This document shows, piece by piece, positions 52,467 through 61,220 of a stretch of 64,000 nucleotides of DNA. The notes under the pieces were generated by a model that saw only the letters and a program-made list of their open reading frames with translations, was not told the DNA's origin and made no database searches. This DNA comes from an uncultured Bacteroides sp. (GTDB taxonomy: Bacteria > Bacteroidota > Bacteroidia > Bacteroidales > Bacteroidaceae). The first letter of the stretch is position 1. Each line of letters opens with the position of its first letter. Location: positions 62,001 through 126,000 of the forward strand of contig CASDXF010000001.1 in NCBI GenBank assembly GCA_949285075.1. Direction: 5' to 3'. The translations under genes were made by a program, and so were the position numbers.

Positions 52467-52580
52467 AGAAGCTGTTTTGAATTTATCGTGCGATGATTTG
52501 GAATGAGTTTTTGAGACGTTTTCGCTTCCGTGATGAGGAAGATAGCGGGCTATTCTTCATTCCTTATTTTATTCTGTCAT
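52467..52580. repeat. GCTGTTTTGAATT-family element, copy 3 (one end only)
   Basis: AGAAGCTGTTTTGAATTTATCGT (52467-52489) is the same end as copy 2 at 12343-12434; 20 nt (52470-52489) are the exact complement of 12412-12431. Shared inner words AGTTTTT and CGTTTTCG follow, but no right arm is visible before the CBM9-like gene, so it seems truncated. A weak open frame (from 52493) crosses it and is not supported. Confidence 0.6.
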
Positions 52581-53222
52581 TTACTCGAACTCCAGTGAGC
52601 CAAAGAAGTCGGGCCGGTGAAAGTCCGGTTTTTCCGTATGAATCGGACTCCACGAAAGGAAATGGGGCGTGCGAAGCTCGTCGCCACATTTATAGAAGTT
52701 GGCCTTCACTTCACGCCCGCACAACGGTTCAAGCCGATGTTTGAAGAACGCCGCATAGGGCACGGACAGCGCCACCTCCCATGAGCAGTCGCCCTCTCGC
52801 TCGGCGAAAGGCTCTCTCCCAAGACTCGCCCATCGGCTCACGAGCGACGTAATCTCCTTCGGAGCACGCTCACGGCCCTTACGCTCGGCCCCCGCTCCTA
52901 TCAGGATAGTGCCTATGCAGTTGCACTCGATATTATAATATATCCCGTCGCCTGCGGGCATGGAAAAGAACTCCACGCACGAGTCGGTCCATACGGAGCC
53001 GTTATCCTCGCCATACTTGGCCCGCACGCTCGCTTCCCTCACCCTGAAGTGCAGTAGCACCGCGTCCTTAGAGTGGGCTATGCGGAAACTGGCAGAAGGT
53101 TTGTAAGGATACGCCGGCCAGTTGACGCACTGAATCGGTTGGAAATCTATCTTCTCTTCATCCAATAGCTTGGGAAGGTCGGCCACCTCCACGTTGGCCA
53201 TACTGATATGCTTTACTTTCAT
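52581..53222 (-). CDS. Carbohydrate-binding family 9-like protein
   Basis: 213 residues from ATG 53222 (MKVKHISM). No signal peptide. 'AYPYKPSASFRIAHSKDAVLLHFRVREASVRAKYGEDNGSVWTDSCVEFFSMP', 'YYNIECNCIGTILIGAGAERKGRE' and 'WEVALSVPYAAFF' match the CBM9-like domains often annotated alone in Bacteroidota. Lack of a signal argues for a cytoplasmic role, so sugar binding outside the cell is doubtful. It begins 11 nt after the PfkB kinase stop and ends the LOG-KdsD-PfkB operon. Confidence 0.8.
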   Translation of the reverse strand: MKVKHISMANVEVADLPKLLDEEKIDFQPIQCVNWPAYPYKPSASFRIAHSKDAVLLHFRVREASVRAKYGEDNGSVWTDSCVEFFSMPAGDGIYYNIECNCIGTILIGAGAERKGRERAPKEITSLVSRWASLGREPFAEREGDCSWEVALSVPYAAFFKHRLEPLCGREVKANFYKCGDELRTPHFLSWSPIHTEKPDFHRPDFFGSLEFE

Positions 53223-53233
53223 ACGAATCAAAT

Positions 53234-54154
53234 TTATCTATAGTTTCGGGCGAATTCCTCCGATATGGAATTGCCGAAGCCGCGGCATACTTCCGCGGAG
53301 AAGTCTTTGGCGCATTGTATCACCTTGTCCCACGTGGCTTCGTCTACACGGTCCAAGTCTCGGTAACGCACGTCATACTTCAGCAATCCGTAAATCAGGC
53401 CGGCGTTGAAGTTATCACCCGCCCCGATGGTGCTCACCGCCTCTATCGGCTCCGTCTTGTACTCCTTGCTGACACCCGCTGCCCGCAGGACAATGTCATC
53501 CGCCCCCGCCGTACAGATGAAGCGGGGACAATAAAACTGAATCTTATCCTTATAAACTTTGTCGGCCTCTCTGATGCCGTACATATAGAAGAAATCCTCC
53601 ACTGAGCCGCGCACGATGTCGGCGTACTCCAGATTCTCGATGATGGTAGGCGCAAGCTTGATGGCCTCACTCTTGTGGGAAGAACGGAAATTGGGGTCAT
53701 AATAGACAATGGCCCCGTGCTCTCTGGCCATATCGAGCAGCTCCAGTGTCTTGTCCCGCAGCACGGGGTTGAGCGCATAGTAAGAGCCTATGAGCACGAT
53801 GTCATCCTCCTCTATGGCGGGGAACGCCACGTCCAACCGCTGTTTGGGATAGTTCTTATAAAAGATGTACTCGGCGTCGCTCCGCTCATTCAGGAAAGCG
53901 AGCGACACGGGCGACTTCCCGTCCGGGAACACGTTCACGTGGTCGGTCGGAATGTCATTCTCTCGCATGAAGCGCAGGATAATGTCACCCACATGGTCAT
54001 TCCCCGTTTCGCTGATAAACCGCACGTCAACCCCCGCTCTTCTCAACGACACGACAGCGTTGAACACCGATCCTCCCGGAACCGCTGCCGAAGGTTGGTC
54101 GCCCCGGAAGATAATGTCGAGAATGGTTTCTCCGATGCCAATTACCTTTCGCAT
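53234..54154 (-). CDS. PfkB-family carbohydrate kinase
   Basis: 306 residues from ATG 54154 (MRKVIGIGET); the frame open up to 54340 lies inside the SIS gene and is not coding. 'PGGSVFNAVVSLRRAG' (substrate Gly-Gly), 'YYDPNFRSSH', and the ATP/catalytic 'STIGAGDNFNAGL' with Asp base are the PfkB signature. It phosphorylates a sugar, perhaps fructose, ribose or KDG. The start overlaps the KdsD-like gene by 13 nt, suggesting that kinase and isomerase act on related sugars. Confidence 0.9.
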   Translation of the reverse strand: MRKVIGIGETILDIIFRGDQPSAAVPGGSVFNAVVSLRRAGVDVRFISETGNDHVGDIILRFMRENDIPTDHVNVFPDGKSPVSLAFLNERSDAEYIFYKNYPKQRLDVAFPAIEEDDIVLIGSYYALNPVLRDKTLELLDMAREHGAIVYYDPNFRSSHKSEAIKLAPTIIENLEYADIVRGSVEDFFYMYGIREADKVYKDKIQFYCPRFICTAGADDIVLRAAGVSKEYKTEPIEAVSTIGAGDNFNAGLIYGLLKYDVRYRDLDRVDEATWDKVIQCAKDFSAEVCRGFGNSISEEFARNYR

Positions 54155-54747
54155 AATGACCTCGACTTTTCTCCCAGATATCCGCCGTGATGGCGCTTGG
54201 AATATTCCTCTATAGTGAACCCCGTCTCTTTCATGGTCTGCACCACAAGGATGTCTCCGATTACAGTCATCGCCGTGGTCGACGTGGTAGGTGTCATGCC
54301 GAGGGCGCACACTTCCGCCGGATGGCCGGTGCTCAGACATACGTCCGACTCATGGGCGAGCGGGCTGTCCGGTGTCCCCGTAATGACGATAAACTTCAAC
54401 TCAGGGTTCAGGTTATGGGCAAGCTGCGTCAGTTCCACAATCTCACGCGTCTTACCCGAGTTGGAGATGAGCAGCAGCAAATCGTTCTCCTGCAAGATAC
54501 CCAAGTCACCATGCTGCGCCTCGCTAGGATGCAGGAACACGGCAGGAATGCCCGTCGAGCAAAAAGTCGTGGCAATGTTCATCGCTATCTGACCGGCCTT
54601 TCCCATACCGGAAGTGACTAGCTTGCCTTTCTTTCGGTGTACTTGCTCCACAATCAGGTTTACGGCCTTCTCATAAGCGTCTGTCACAGGTATATTGAGC
54701 ACAGCCTCCGCTTCTTGCCTCAAAAGTTGTTTGATTGAATCTATCAT
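54142..54747 (-). CDS. kdsD: SIS-domain arabinose-5-phosphate isomerase (no CBS domains)
   Basis: 201 residues, a single SIS domain: 'GKLVTSGMGKAGQIAMNIATTFCSTGIPAVFLHPSEAQHGDLG', 'LLLISNSGKTREIVEL', 'GMTPTTSTTAMTVIGD'. E. coli KdsD has two extra CBS domains; this short form is like the B. fragilis enzyme known from structural work. It converts ribulose-5-P to arabinose-5-P, the first step to Kdo, which LPS needs. Two nt separate it from the LOG gene. The symbol is by family and context. Confidence 0.85.
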   Translation of the reverse strand: MIDSIKQLLRQEAEAVLNIPVTDAYEKAVNLIVEQVHRKKGKLVTSGMGKAGQIAMNIATTFCSTGIPAVFLHPSEAQHGDLGILQENDLLLLISNSGKTREIVELTQLAHNLNPELKFIVITGTPDSPLAHESDVCLSTGHPAEVCALGMTPTTSTTAMTVIGDILVVQTMKETGFTIEEYSKRHHGGYLGEKSRSLCER

Positions 54748-54749
54748 AG

Positions 54750-55283
54750 TTATCTTATTATTTCTTTTAGTTCATCCAACGTATTGGCTATCTCGTAATA
54801 AGTGGAAAAAGGTTTTCGGGCAAATCCTTTCTCCTCAAGCGTGCGGAGCGTCCGCAACAGTTCGTCGTAGAAGCCGTATTCGTTGTAGAAGATTATCTTT
54901 TTCCGGTGATACCCGATAGAAGCCGCAGCCATGACATGGAAAACCTCGTCCAACGTACCCAATCCTCCCGGCAAGGCGACCAACAAGTCCGACTCTCCGG
55001 TCATGATGTCCTTTCGCTCGCTCAGATTCCGCACACGAATTATCTTGTCCACATGAACGCTGACCCGTCCGCTCTCCTCCAACTTGGAAGGTACAACCCC
55101 AATCACCGTTCCTCCACGCGTTTTCACAGCGGCGGCCACACACTCCATCAGCCCGAGGTTAGAGCCTCCGTATATCAGCGTTTTTCGGGTATCCCCCATC
55201 CATTCGCCTATCCGGCGGGCACTCTCGAAGTACTTCTCGTCAATGTCTTCGGAAGCGGAGCAGAAAATTCCAATCTTTTCCAT
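54750..55283 (-). CDS. LOG family protein
   Basis: 177 residues. Rossmann-like fold with 'GIFCSASEDIDEKYFESARRIG', 'LIYGGSNLGLMECVA' and the family mark PGGLGTLDEVFHVM. LOG proteins cleave nucleoside 5'-monophosphates to base + ribose-5-phosphate (cytokinin-activating in plants). Here the product would feed the pentose-phosphate pool used by the adjacent KdsD. First gene of the operon; upstream box GATATTTG (one mismatch) at about 55311-55318 may be its promoter. Confidence 0.9.
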   Translation of the reverse strand: MEKIGIFCSASEDIDEKYFESARRIGEWMGDTRKTLIYGGSNLGLMECVAAAVKTRGGTVIGVVPSKLEESGRVSVHVDKIIRVRNLSERKDIMTGESDLLVALPGGLGTLDEVFHVMAAASIGYHRKKIIFYNEYGFYDELLRTLRTLEEKGFARKPFSTYYEIANTLDELKEIIR

Positions 55284-55352
55284 ACTGCCTGCGTTTGTAT
55301 TAACAGCCTACAAATATCCGCGATTTTCCATAAACGGCAATAAGTTTTGTTG

Positions 55353-55360
55353 TATTTTTG
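55353..55360 (+). promoter_or_regulatory. M16 protease promoter, -7 box TATTTTTG
   Basis: Exact TAnnTTTG match, 33 nt before ATG 55394. Confidence 0.6.
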
Positions 55361-55393
55361 CGCCGTCAACCCAATTATGCGAGGCAGAGAGCG

Positions 55394-56614
55394 ATGCTAT
55401 TCAACGAATATACCTTACGAAACGGGCTGCGGATTATCCACGAGCCCACCCTCTCAAACGTGTCCTACTGCGGATTCGCCATCGATGTCGGTACGCGCGA
55501 CGAGGCGGAGGAGGAGCAGGGAATGGCACACTTTGTAGAACACCTCATCTTTAAGGGAACCGAGAAGCGGAAGGCTTGGCACATTCTGAACCGGATGGAG
55601 AACGTGGGGGGCGACTTGAACGCCTACACCAACAAGGAGGAGACGGTGGTCTACGCCGCTTTCCTGAACGAACATCTGGAACGGGCTGTCGAGCTGTTGG
55701 GCGATATCGTGTTCCATTCGACCTTTCCCCAACGGGAAGTGGAGCGGGAAACCGAGGTGATTATCGACGAGATACAGTCGTACGAGGACACGCCGTCGGA
55801 GCTGATTTTCGATGACTTCGAGGACATGATATTCCGAGGCCATCCGCTCGGGAGGAACATTCTAGGCAAGCCGGAGTTGCTGCGGAGCTTCCGCACGGAG
55901 GACATCCTCGCCTTTACACGCCGCTTTTATGTGCCGTCCAACGTCGTCTTCTTTGTTCAGGGGCGGTACGACTTCAAGAGGATTACCCGTCTGGCGGAGA
56001 GATATTGGGCTGACCTTCCCGCGGGAACGGCGGACAATCGCCGCACGCCGCCGCGCGTCTATACGCCGGAGAAGGTGACGGTGGACAAGGATACGCATCA
56101 AGCGCACGTGATGATTGGCAGCCGGGGGTACGACGCTCACGACGACAAGCGCACGGCGCTCTACTTGCTGAACAACATTCTCGGCGGACCGGGCATGAAC
56201 AGCAGACTCAATCTCTCGCTCAGGGAACGGAGAGGACTGGTCTATAACGTAGAGTCGAACCTGACCTCCTACACCGACACTGGCGTGTTCTGCATCTACT
56301 TCGGGACAGACGAAAGAGACCTAGACACGTGCATGAGGCTGACACGCAAGGAACTGAAGCGGCTGCGTGACGCAAAGCTGACCACCTCGCAACTGACGGC
56401 GGCGAAGAAGCAGCTGATTGGTCAGATTGGCGTGGCCTCGGACAACTTCGAGAACAACGCGTTGGGAATGGCAAAGACCTATCTGCACTACCATAAGTAC
56501 GAGTCACCGGAAGAAGTATTCAAGCGCGTCGACGCGCTGACGGCGGAGCAACTGTTGGAAGTAGCCAACGAAATGTTCGCCGAAGAGTATCTCTCGACAC
56601 TGATATACCAATAA
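55394..56614 (+). CDS. M16 family zinc peptidase (processing-peptidase-like)
   Basis: 406 residues from ATG 55394 (MLFNEYTLRNG); the frame continues 12 codons upstream to a TTG that overlaps the promoter. Zinc motif HFVEH at about residues 46-50 with downstream Glu in NKEETVVYAAF, then the non-catalytic half with the 'GGPGMNSRLNLSLRERRGLVYNVES' motif. Cytoplasmic by lack of signal. Similar to the single-unit YmxG/PqqL relatives that work as homodimers. Function unknown; possibly peptide clearance. Confidence 0.93.
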   Translation: MLFNEYTLRNGLRIIHEPTLSNVSYCGFAIDVGTRDEAEEEQGMAHFVEHLIFKGTEKRKAWHILNRMENVGGDLNAYTNKEETVVYAAFLNEHLERAVELLGDIVFHSTFPQREVERETEVIIDEIQSYEDTPSELIFDDFEDMIFRGHPLGRNILGKPELLRSFRTEDILAFTRRFYVPSNVVFFVQGRYDFKRITRLAERYWADLPAGTADNRRTPPRVYTPEKVTVDKDTHQAHVMIGSRGYDAHDDKRTALYLLNNILGGPGMNSRLNLSLRERRGLVYNVESNLTSYTDTGVFCIYFGTDERDLDTCMRLTRKELKRLRDAKLTTSQLTAAKKQLIGQIGVASDNFENNALGMAKTYLHYHKYESPEEVFKRVDALTAEQLLEVANEMFAEEYLSTLIYQ

Positions 56615-56706
56615 AGAAAAGCATCTCAGTCCGCATCGACCTCCTCCGGCGAGCGGCACCGTTTCCACTACACATCCAACTTCCGTCCGCAGAGGACGGC
56701 GATATT

Positions 56707-58152
56707 TCAACGCTTATCCAACGAGAAGACGAACGTGGTCAGCGACTTCGCCGGACTGTCATACGCCAGACCGTTTCCCTCTACTTCCCCGCAGAGGAAA
56801 GGACGGCAGTCTTCGCTCTCGCTTGTCCGCCAACCCTCTACAGAGATTGTCCGGGCGGGAAGACGGCTCAAGTCGACGCGGAAACGCCTGTTCCGGCCCG
56901 ATGTGTTCAGCAGGGCCACCGTCAGCGTCTTTCCGTCGGGTGACAGGGCCGCCAACGCCTTCCCGCTTCCGCTCTCGACAAACGTGTACCCTTGCTTAAA
57001 GAAACGGGTAATCTGCATCCGTACGTAGAAGTTCTTGATGACACGCCACTCCTGCGTCCGGAAATCGCCCCGCAGGACGCACCACTCGTTATTGTGTTCC
57101 TCCATAATCTGCCAGTCCAGCCAAGCCTGCGGGCACATAAGGTTCATGTCGTCGAACAGCTTTTGCGCCAGTCCGAGGTTGCTGTCCAGTCCGGCTCCTC
57201 CGCTCGGACCCGTTTCCGATTGCCAGAAAGGTTTCCCCGACTGAGCCACGAGCCGTCTTACCTCCTCCCGCTGCCCGTTGGTTCCGGAATAGGTGTGCGT
57301 ATTGAGCTGCCCCAACAGTTTCCAGATATCTCTAGCCTCCTGATACCGCCGTTGCGTGGTCAGGAACTGTTCGAGGTTCGTCTCGTCCGAGGCGGCCAGT
57401 ACCGTGGTCAGTCCCGATTCCTTCAGCTTGCCGTGCAGCATACGTATCAGCTTCATCTGGCTCTCGGGATCAAAGTGGCATCCTTCCTGCGTCCCCTCGG
57501 CGTACCAATAGGCGGACAGTGGCTCGTTGAAGGGCTCTAAGGTCTTGAATTCCACACCATAGGCCGACCGATAGCGCTTGCACACCTCAATCAGATAGTC
57601 GCAAAACGCTTCGTAATACTCCGGCTTCAGGTTGTCCTTCCTCGGGTCGGCGTGCCCGCCCGAGCATCCGCTGTACGTCATCCAGTACGGAGCCGAGTTG
57701 GAAAAGGCCTCGAACACCGCGTCGGGCCTCTTCTCCTTAATTTTCAGCAGGATGGCGCGCTGCCCCTTGTCGGCCTCCCAGTTGTACGGGGCCGAGGGCG
57801 ACGCCTTGAATCCCTCCATCTCGGCCCGCTTCCCTTTTCCCTTCACCATGTGCCCGTCGGCGTGCGCCGGGTCGTCCCCGCCACCGATGTTGTAGCGGAA
57901 GATGTTCATGTTCAGCTTGTCGGGCGAGGTAATCAGCTCCACTATGCTGTCTATCTTGGCCTCGTCCCAACGGCCCACTTGCCCCGCCCACCAACAGAGC
58001 GAGCTGCCCCATCCCTCAAGCGTCTGCCGCCTCTGGGCGGGGTCAACGGCGACGTATTCGGCCTTCTCGTTCTCCGGAGTGGCGTCCTGCGCCCGTGTGG
58101 AGCCTCCGGTCCACGCAAGGCATACGCACAATGCGGTCAGTATTTTCTTCAT
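56707..58152 (-). CDS. Glycoside hydrolase family 30, exported
   Basis: 481 residues: signal peptide (to about 21), TIM barrel and the short side beta-domain typical of GH30. Acid/base Glu210 in LEPFNEPLSAYW and nucleophile Glu313 in FWQSETGPSGG are at family positions. GH30 covers glucuronoxylanases, beta-1,6-glucanases and endo-beta-1,6-galactanases; the ETGPSGG form fits the last group in my recollection, not firmly. It is divergent from the GH3 gene with promoter at 58184-58191. Confidence 0.9.
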   Translation of the reverse strand: MKKILTALCVCLAWTGGSTRAQDATPENEKAEYVAVDPAQRRQTLEGWGSSLCWWAGQVGRWDEAKIDSIVELITSPDKLNMNIFRYNIGGGDDPAHADGHMVKGKGKRAEMEGFKASPSAPYNWEADKGQRAILLKIKEKRPDAVFEAFSNSAPYWMTYSGCSGGHADPRKDNLKPEYYEAFCDYLIEVCKRYRSAYGVEFKTLEPFNEPLSAYWYAEGTQEGCHFDPESQMKLIRMLHGKLKESGLTTVLAASDETNLEQFLTTQRRYQEARDIWKLLGQLNTHTYSGTNGQREEVRRLVAQSGKPFWQSETGPSGGAGLDSNLGLAQKLFDDMNLMCPQAWLDWQIMEEHNNEWCVLRGDFRTQEWRVIKNFYVRMQITRFFKQGYTFVESGSGKALAALSPDGKTLTVALLNTSGRNRRFRVDLSRLPARTISVEGWRTSESEDCRPFLCGEVEGNGLAYDSPAKSLTTFVFSLDKR

Positions 58153-58183
58153 GCGATAAATAATTCGAATCGGTTTATAGCCG

Positions 58184-58191
58184 CAAAGATA
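58184..58191 (-). promoter_or_regulatory. GH30 promoter, -7 box TATCTTTG
   Basis: Exact TAnnTTTG on the minus strand, 32 nt before the GH30 ATG. Confidence 0.65.
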
Positions 58192-58266
58192 AGTCTTTTG
58201 CGTCTCCCACGCCTATTTCTCCGAAAAAAAGCGACGGGCGGGCGGAAAGATGCGGGAAGATTTCCT

Positions 58267-58274
58267 TACCTTTG
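58267..58274 (+). promoter_or_regulatory. GH3 promoter, -7 box TACCTTTG
   Basis: Exact TAnnTTTG, 40 nt before the GH3 ATG; both glycosidase promoters lie in the 162-bp divergent gap. Confidence 0.65.
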
Positions 58275-58314
58275 CTTCACGCTACTAATTACTAATTATT
58301 AAAAACGATGAACC

Positions 58315-60912
58315 ATGAAAGGAATCTTGTTCGCAATTTGCCTTGCGGCCTCCACGTTGGCGGGGGCGCAAACGGGGAACGAACCGTTCCGCAACCCGAA
58401 CCTCACCCCCGAGGAGCGGGCCGACGATCTGTTGGGCCGGCTGACCCTGAAAGAAAAGATTAGCCTGATGCGAAACGCATCGCCCGCAGTAAAGCGGCTT
58501 GGCGTGAAACCCTACAACTGGTGGAACGAGGCGCTGCACGGAGTGGCGCGCAACGGACTGGCTACGGTGTTCCCCATCACAATGGGTATGGCGGCCACCT
58601 TCGACACGGTGGCCGTAGAGCGGGCGTTTACCGCCGTGAGCGACGAGGCGAGGGCCAAGTATCACGAAGCGCACCGCAACGGACGGTACGGACGGTGGTA
58701 CGAGGGACTGACCTTCTGGACTCCGAACGTGAACATCTTCCGCGACCCGAGATGGGGACGGGGACAAGAGACCTACGGCGAAGACCCCTACCTGACCGCC
58801 CGCATGGGCGTGGCGGTGGTCAGGGGACTGCAAGGCCCCGCCGGAGCGAAATACGACAAGACGCACGCCTGCGCCAAGCACTACGCCGTGCACAGCGGCC
58901 CCGAGGCGGACAGACACCGCTTCGACGTGGAAAGCCTCGCGCCGCGAGACCTCTGGGAGACCTATCTTCCGGCTTTCAAGGCGTTGGTGAAAGAGGCCGA
59001 CGTGAAAGAGGTGATGTGCGCCTACCAACGTTTTGAGGGACAGCCCTGCTGCGGCAGCGAGCGACTGTTGGCCCAGATTCTGCGGGACGAGTGGGGATAC
59101 AAGCATCTGGTAGTAAGCGACTGCGGAGCCATCAGCGACTTCTTCGTCAAGGGAAGGCACGAGACGCATAAGGACGCGGCCGAGGCGAGCGCGGCGGCCG
59201 TGACAAGCGGCACGGACCTTGAGTGCGGCGGCGAGTACGCCCATCTGGAGGAAGCCGTGGAGAGAGGACTGATTAGCGAGGAGCGTATAGACACGAGCCT
59301 GCGTCGGCTACTGACCGCCCGCTTCGCGTTGGGCGAGATGGACCCGGACGCCATCGTGCCGTGGAGCCGCATCGGGATAGACACGGTAGATTGCGATACG
59401 CACCGGCAGTTGGCGCTCGACATGGCCCGCCGTTCCATCGTGCTGCTGCATAATAACGGCGCGCTTCCCCTGCCCAAGAAGGGAATGCGCATCGCCGTGG
59501 TAGGCCCTAACGCCGCCGACTCGGTGATGCAGTGGGGCAACTACGAGGGCACGCCCTCACGTACGTACACCATTCTGGACGGCGTGCGGAGCAAGGCGGG
59601 CGACGTGCTCTACACGAGAGGATGTGGCTTGTTGGAGAACCGCGTCTTCGAGTCGCGCTTCTCCGAGGTGTCCTGCGACGGGAAAACCGGCATGAAGGCC
59701 GTCTATTGGAACAACACCGATATGCGGGGAGAGTCGGCCGCCACGGAAAGAATGGCCGTGCCGATTGACCTGAGCGACGAGGGCGGAAGAGCCTTCGCCC
59801 CGGGAGTCGGCCGTTACGGCTTTACGGCCGTCTACGAAGGGACGCTCCGTCCGAAGCGGTCGGGCGAATACACGCTGACCGTAGCGGGCGACGACGGCTA
59901 CCGCGTCTACGTGGACGGCGAGAAAGTGGCCGAGGACTGGGGAGAGCATCCGCTGTCCGAACGGGAATACACGCTGAAGGCCGAGGCGGGCAGGGAGTAC
60001 CGGATTAAGGTAGAGTATATGCAACTGGAGGGCGAGGCGAAGCTGCGTTTCGACGTGGGAGTCTACCGGCAGATTCCGCCCGAAGAGGTAGTCGAGCAAG
60101 TGAAGGACGCGGATGCCGTCATCTTCGTCGGCGGCATATCGGCACGGTTGGAGGGCGAGGAGATGCCCGTCCACGTGGAGGGATTCGCCGGGGGCGACCG
60201 CACCTCCATCGAGCTGCCGAAGATGCAGCGGGACATCCTGAAGGCGCTGAAGCGGGCGGGAAAAAAGGTTATCTTCGTCAACTGTTCCGGCTCGGCCATG
60301 GCCCTGACTCCGGAGACGGAGTCGTGCGACGCCATCGTGCAGGCGTGGTATCCCGGACAGTCGGGCGGACTGGCGGTGGCCGACGTGCTGTTCGGCGACT
60401 TCAACCCCTGCGGAAAGCTGCCCGTCACCTTCTACCGGAACACGGAACAGCTGCCCGACTTCGACGATTACAGCATGAAGGGACGCACCTACCGCTACAT
60501 GACGGAGGCTCCGCTCTTCCCCTTCGGCTACGGGCTGAGATACACGACCTTCGACATCTCGAAAGGGAAACTGGACAAACGTTCCATCGCCCCCGGACAG
60601 TCGGCACGCCTGACCGTCAGGGTGAAGAACACCGGAAAGCGTGACGGGACGGAGGTCGTTCAGGTATACGTCCGCAAGAAGAACGACCCGGAAGGCCCCG
60701 TCAAGAGCCTGCGGGCTTTCCTGCCCGTCAGCCTGAAGGCGGGCGAGTCTCGCAAGGTCTCCCTCAATCTGCCTTCTACCGCCTTCGAGTTCTTCGACAC
60801 GGAAAGCAACACGATGCGGGTGACTCCCGGCGAGTACGAGATTCTGTACGGCAACAGCTCGGACACGCCCGAAGCCAACCGGACAACGATGAAGATAACG
60901 GGTAATGATTAA
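58315..60912 (+). CDS. Glycoside hydrolase family 3 with PA14 insert, beta-xylosidase type
   Basis: 865 residues: signal peptide (to about 19), TIM barrel (about 30-345), alpha/beta sandwich split by a PA14 domain (about 455-595), and FnIII-like C-terminal domain. Nucleophile Asp269 in LVVSDCGAIS; NWWNEALHGVAR near residue 70 is usual in beta-xylosidases and alpha-arabinofuranosidases of GH3. It releases terminal sugars from oligosaccharides. Followed after 60 bp by array F. Confidence 0.92.
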   Translation: MKGILFAICLAASTLAGAQTGNEPFRNPNLTPEERADDLLGRLTLKEKISLMRNASPAVKRLGVKPYNWWNEALHGVARNGLATVFPITMGMAATFDTVAVERAFTAVSDEARAKYHEAHRNGRYGRWYEGLTFWTPNVNIFRDPRWGRGQETYGEDPYLTARMGVAVVRGLQGPAGAKYDKTHACAKHYAVHSGPEADRHRFDVESLAPRDLWETYLPAFKALVKEADVKEVMCAYQRFEGQPCCGSERLLAQILRDEWGYKHLVVSDCGAISDFFVKGRHETHKDAAEASAAAVTSGTDLECGGEYAHLEEAVERGLISEERIDTSLRRLLTARFALGEMDPDAIVPWSRIGIDTVDCDTHRQLALDMARRSIVLLHNNGALPLPKKGMRIAVVGPNAADSVMQWGNYEGTPSRTYTILDGVRSKAGDVLYTRGCGLLENRVFESRFSEVSCDGKTGMKAVYWNNTDMRGESAATERMAVPIDLSDEGGRAFAPGVGRYGFTAVYEGTLRPKRSGEYTLTVAGDDGYRVYVDGEKVAEDWGEHPLSEREYTLKAEAGREYRIKVEYMQLEGEAKLRFDVGVYRQIPPEEVVEQVKDADAVIFVGGISARLEGEEMPVHVEGFAGGDRTSIELPKMQRDILKALKRAGKKVIFVNCSGSAMALTPETESCDAIVQAWYPGQSGGLAVADVLFGDFNPCGKLPVTFYRNTEQLPDFDDYSMKGRTYRYMTEAPLFPFGYGLRYTTFDISKGKLDKRSIAPGQSARLTVRVKNTGKRDGTEVVQVYVRKKNDPEGPVKSLRAFLPVSLKAGESRKVSLNLPSTAFEFFDTESNTMRVTPGEYEILYGNSSDTPEANRTTMKITGND

Positions 60913-60971
60913 TGGTTGATGATTAATTTGGCTTTTAGTAAGTAGCTTATTATCAGCGGCGTATTTTACAC

Positions 60972-61069
60972 TTGAGAAATAGCCCTGTTTCTCGGGAGAG
61001 ACAGCCCTACGGCTCATGAGAAACAGGGCGAGCTGTCGCGAGAGATAGGGCAACGGCTCGCGAAGCCTA
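60972..61069. repeat. 22-nt-period palindromic array F
   Basis: Units at 60982, 61004, 61026 and 61048 (GCCCTGTTTCTC, GCCCTACGGCTC, GGGCGAGCTGTC, GGGCAACGGCTC, each with a 2-nt centre, then GAG or a variant), preceded by a half unit (GAGAAATA). The unit at 61004 is identical to the one at 29273 in array C. It lies between the converging GH3 and GH43 genes. Confidence 0.85.
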
Positions 61070-61140
61070 TCTGGAAGCGTGATGATGTCCTCATATAAGG
61101 ATAGATTTCGCGAGCCTTTCCTTTGGAACACAGGCCCAAA

Positions 61141-61200
61141 GAAATGCAAAAAAGAAGGGCGAAGAACAGACCGCCGATACGGTCCCGGTTCTTCGCCCTT
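61141..61200 (-). terminator. Strong terminator of the DUF1735-GH43 gene
   Basis: Minus strand AAGGGCGAAGAAC pairs perfectly over 13 bp with GTTCTTCGCCCTT (61188-61200 with 61155-61167), with an inner ACCG/CGGT stem, followed by CTTTTTTGC. Confidence 0.92.
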
Positions 61201-61220
61201 CACTATACGCGATTACCGCC

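Noticed and set aside
52493..52744. Small frame starting MIWNEFLRRFRFRDEEDSG
   Set aside because: Overlaps the repeat end and the CBM9-like gene on the other strand; may be a relic of a mobile element, but not supported as a gene.
53234..54340. Longer PfkB start at 54340
   Set aside because: The extra 62 residues lie inside the SIS gene and are Arg/His-rich shadow sequence; ATG 54154 gives the family N-terminus.
59557..61203. 548-codon open frame opposite GH3 and array F
   Set aside because: Runs through the repeat array and a terminator; not protein-like.
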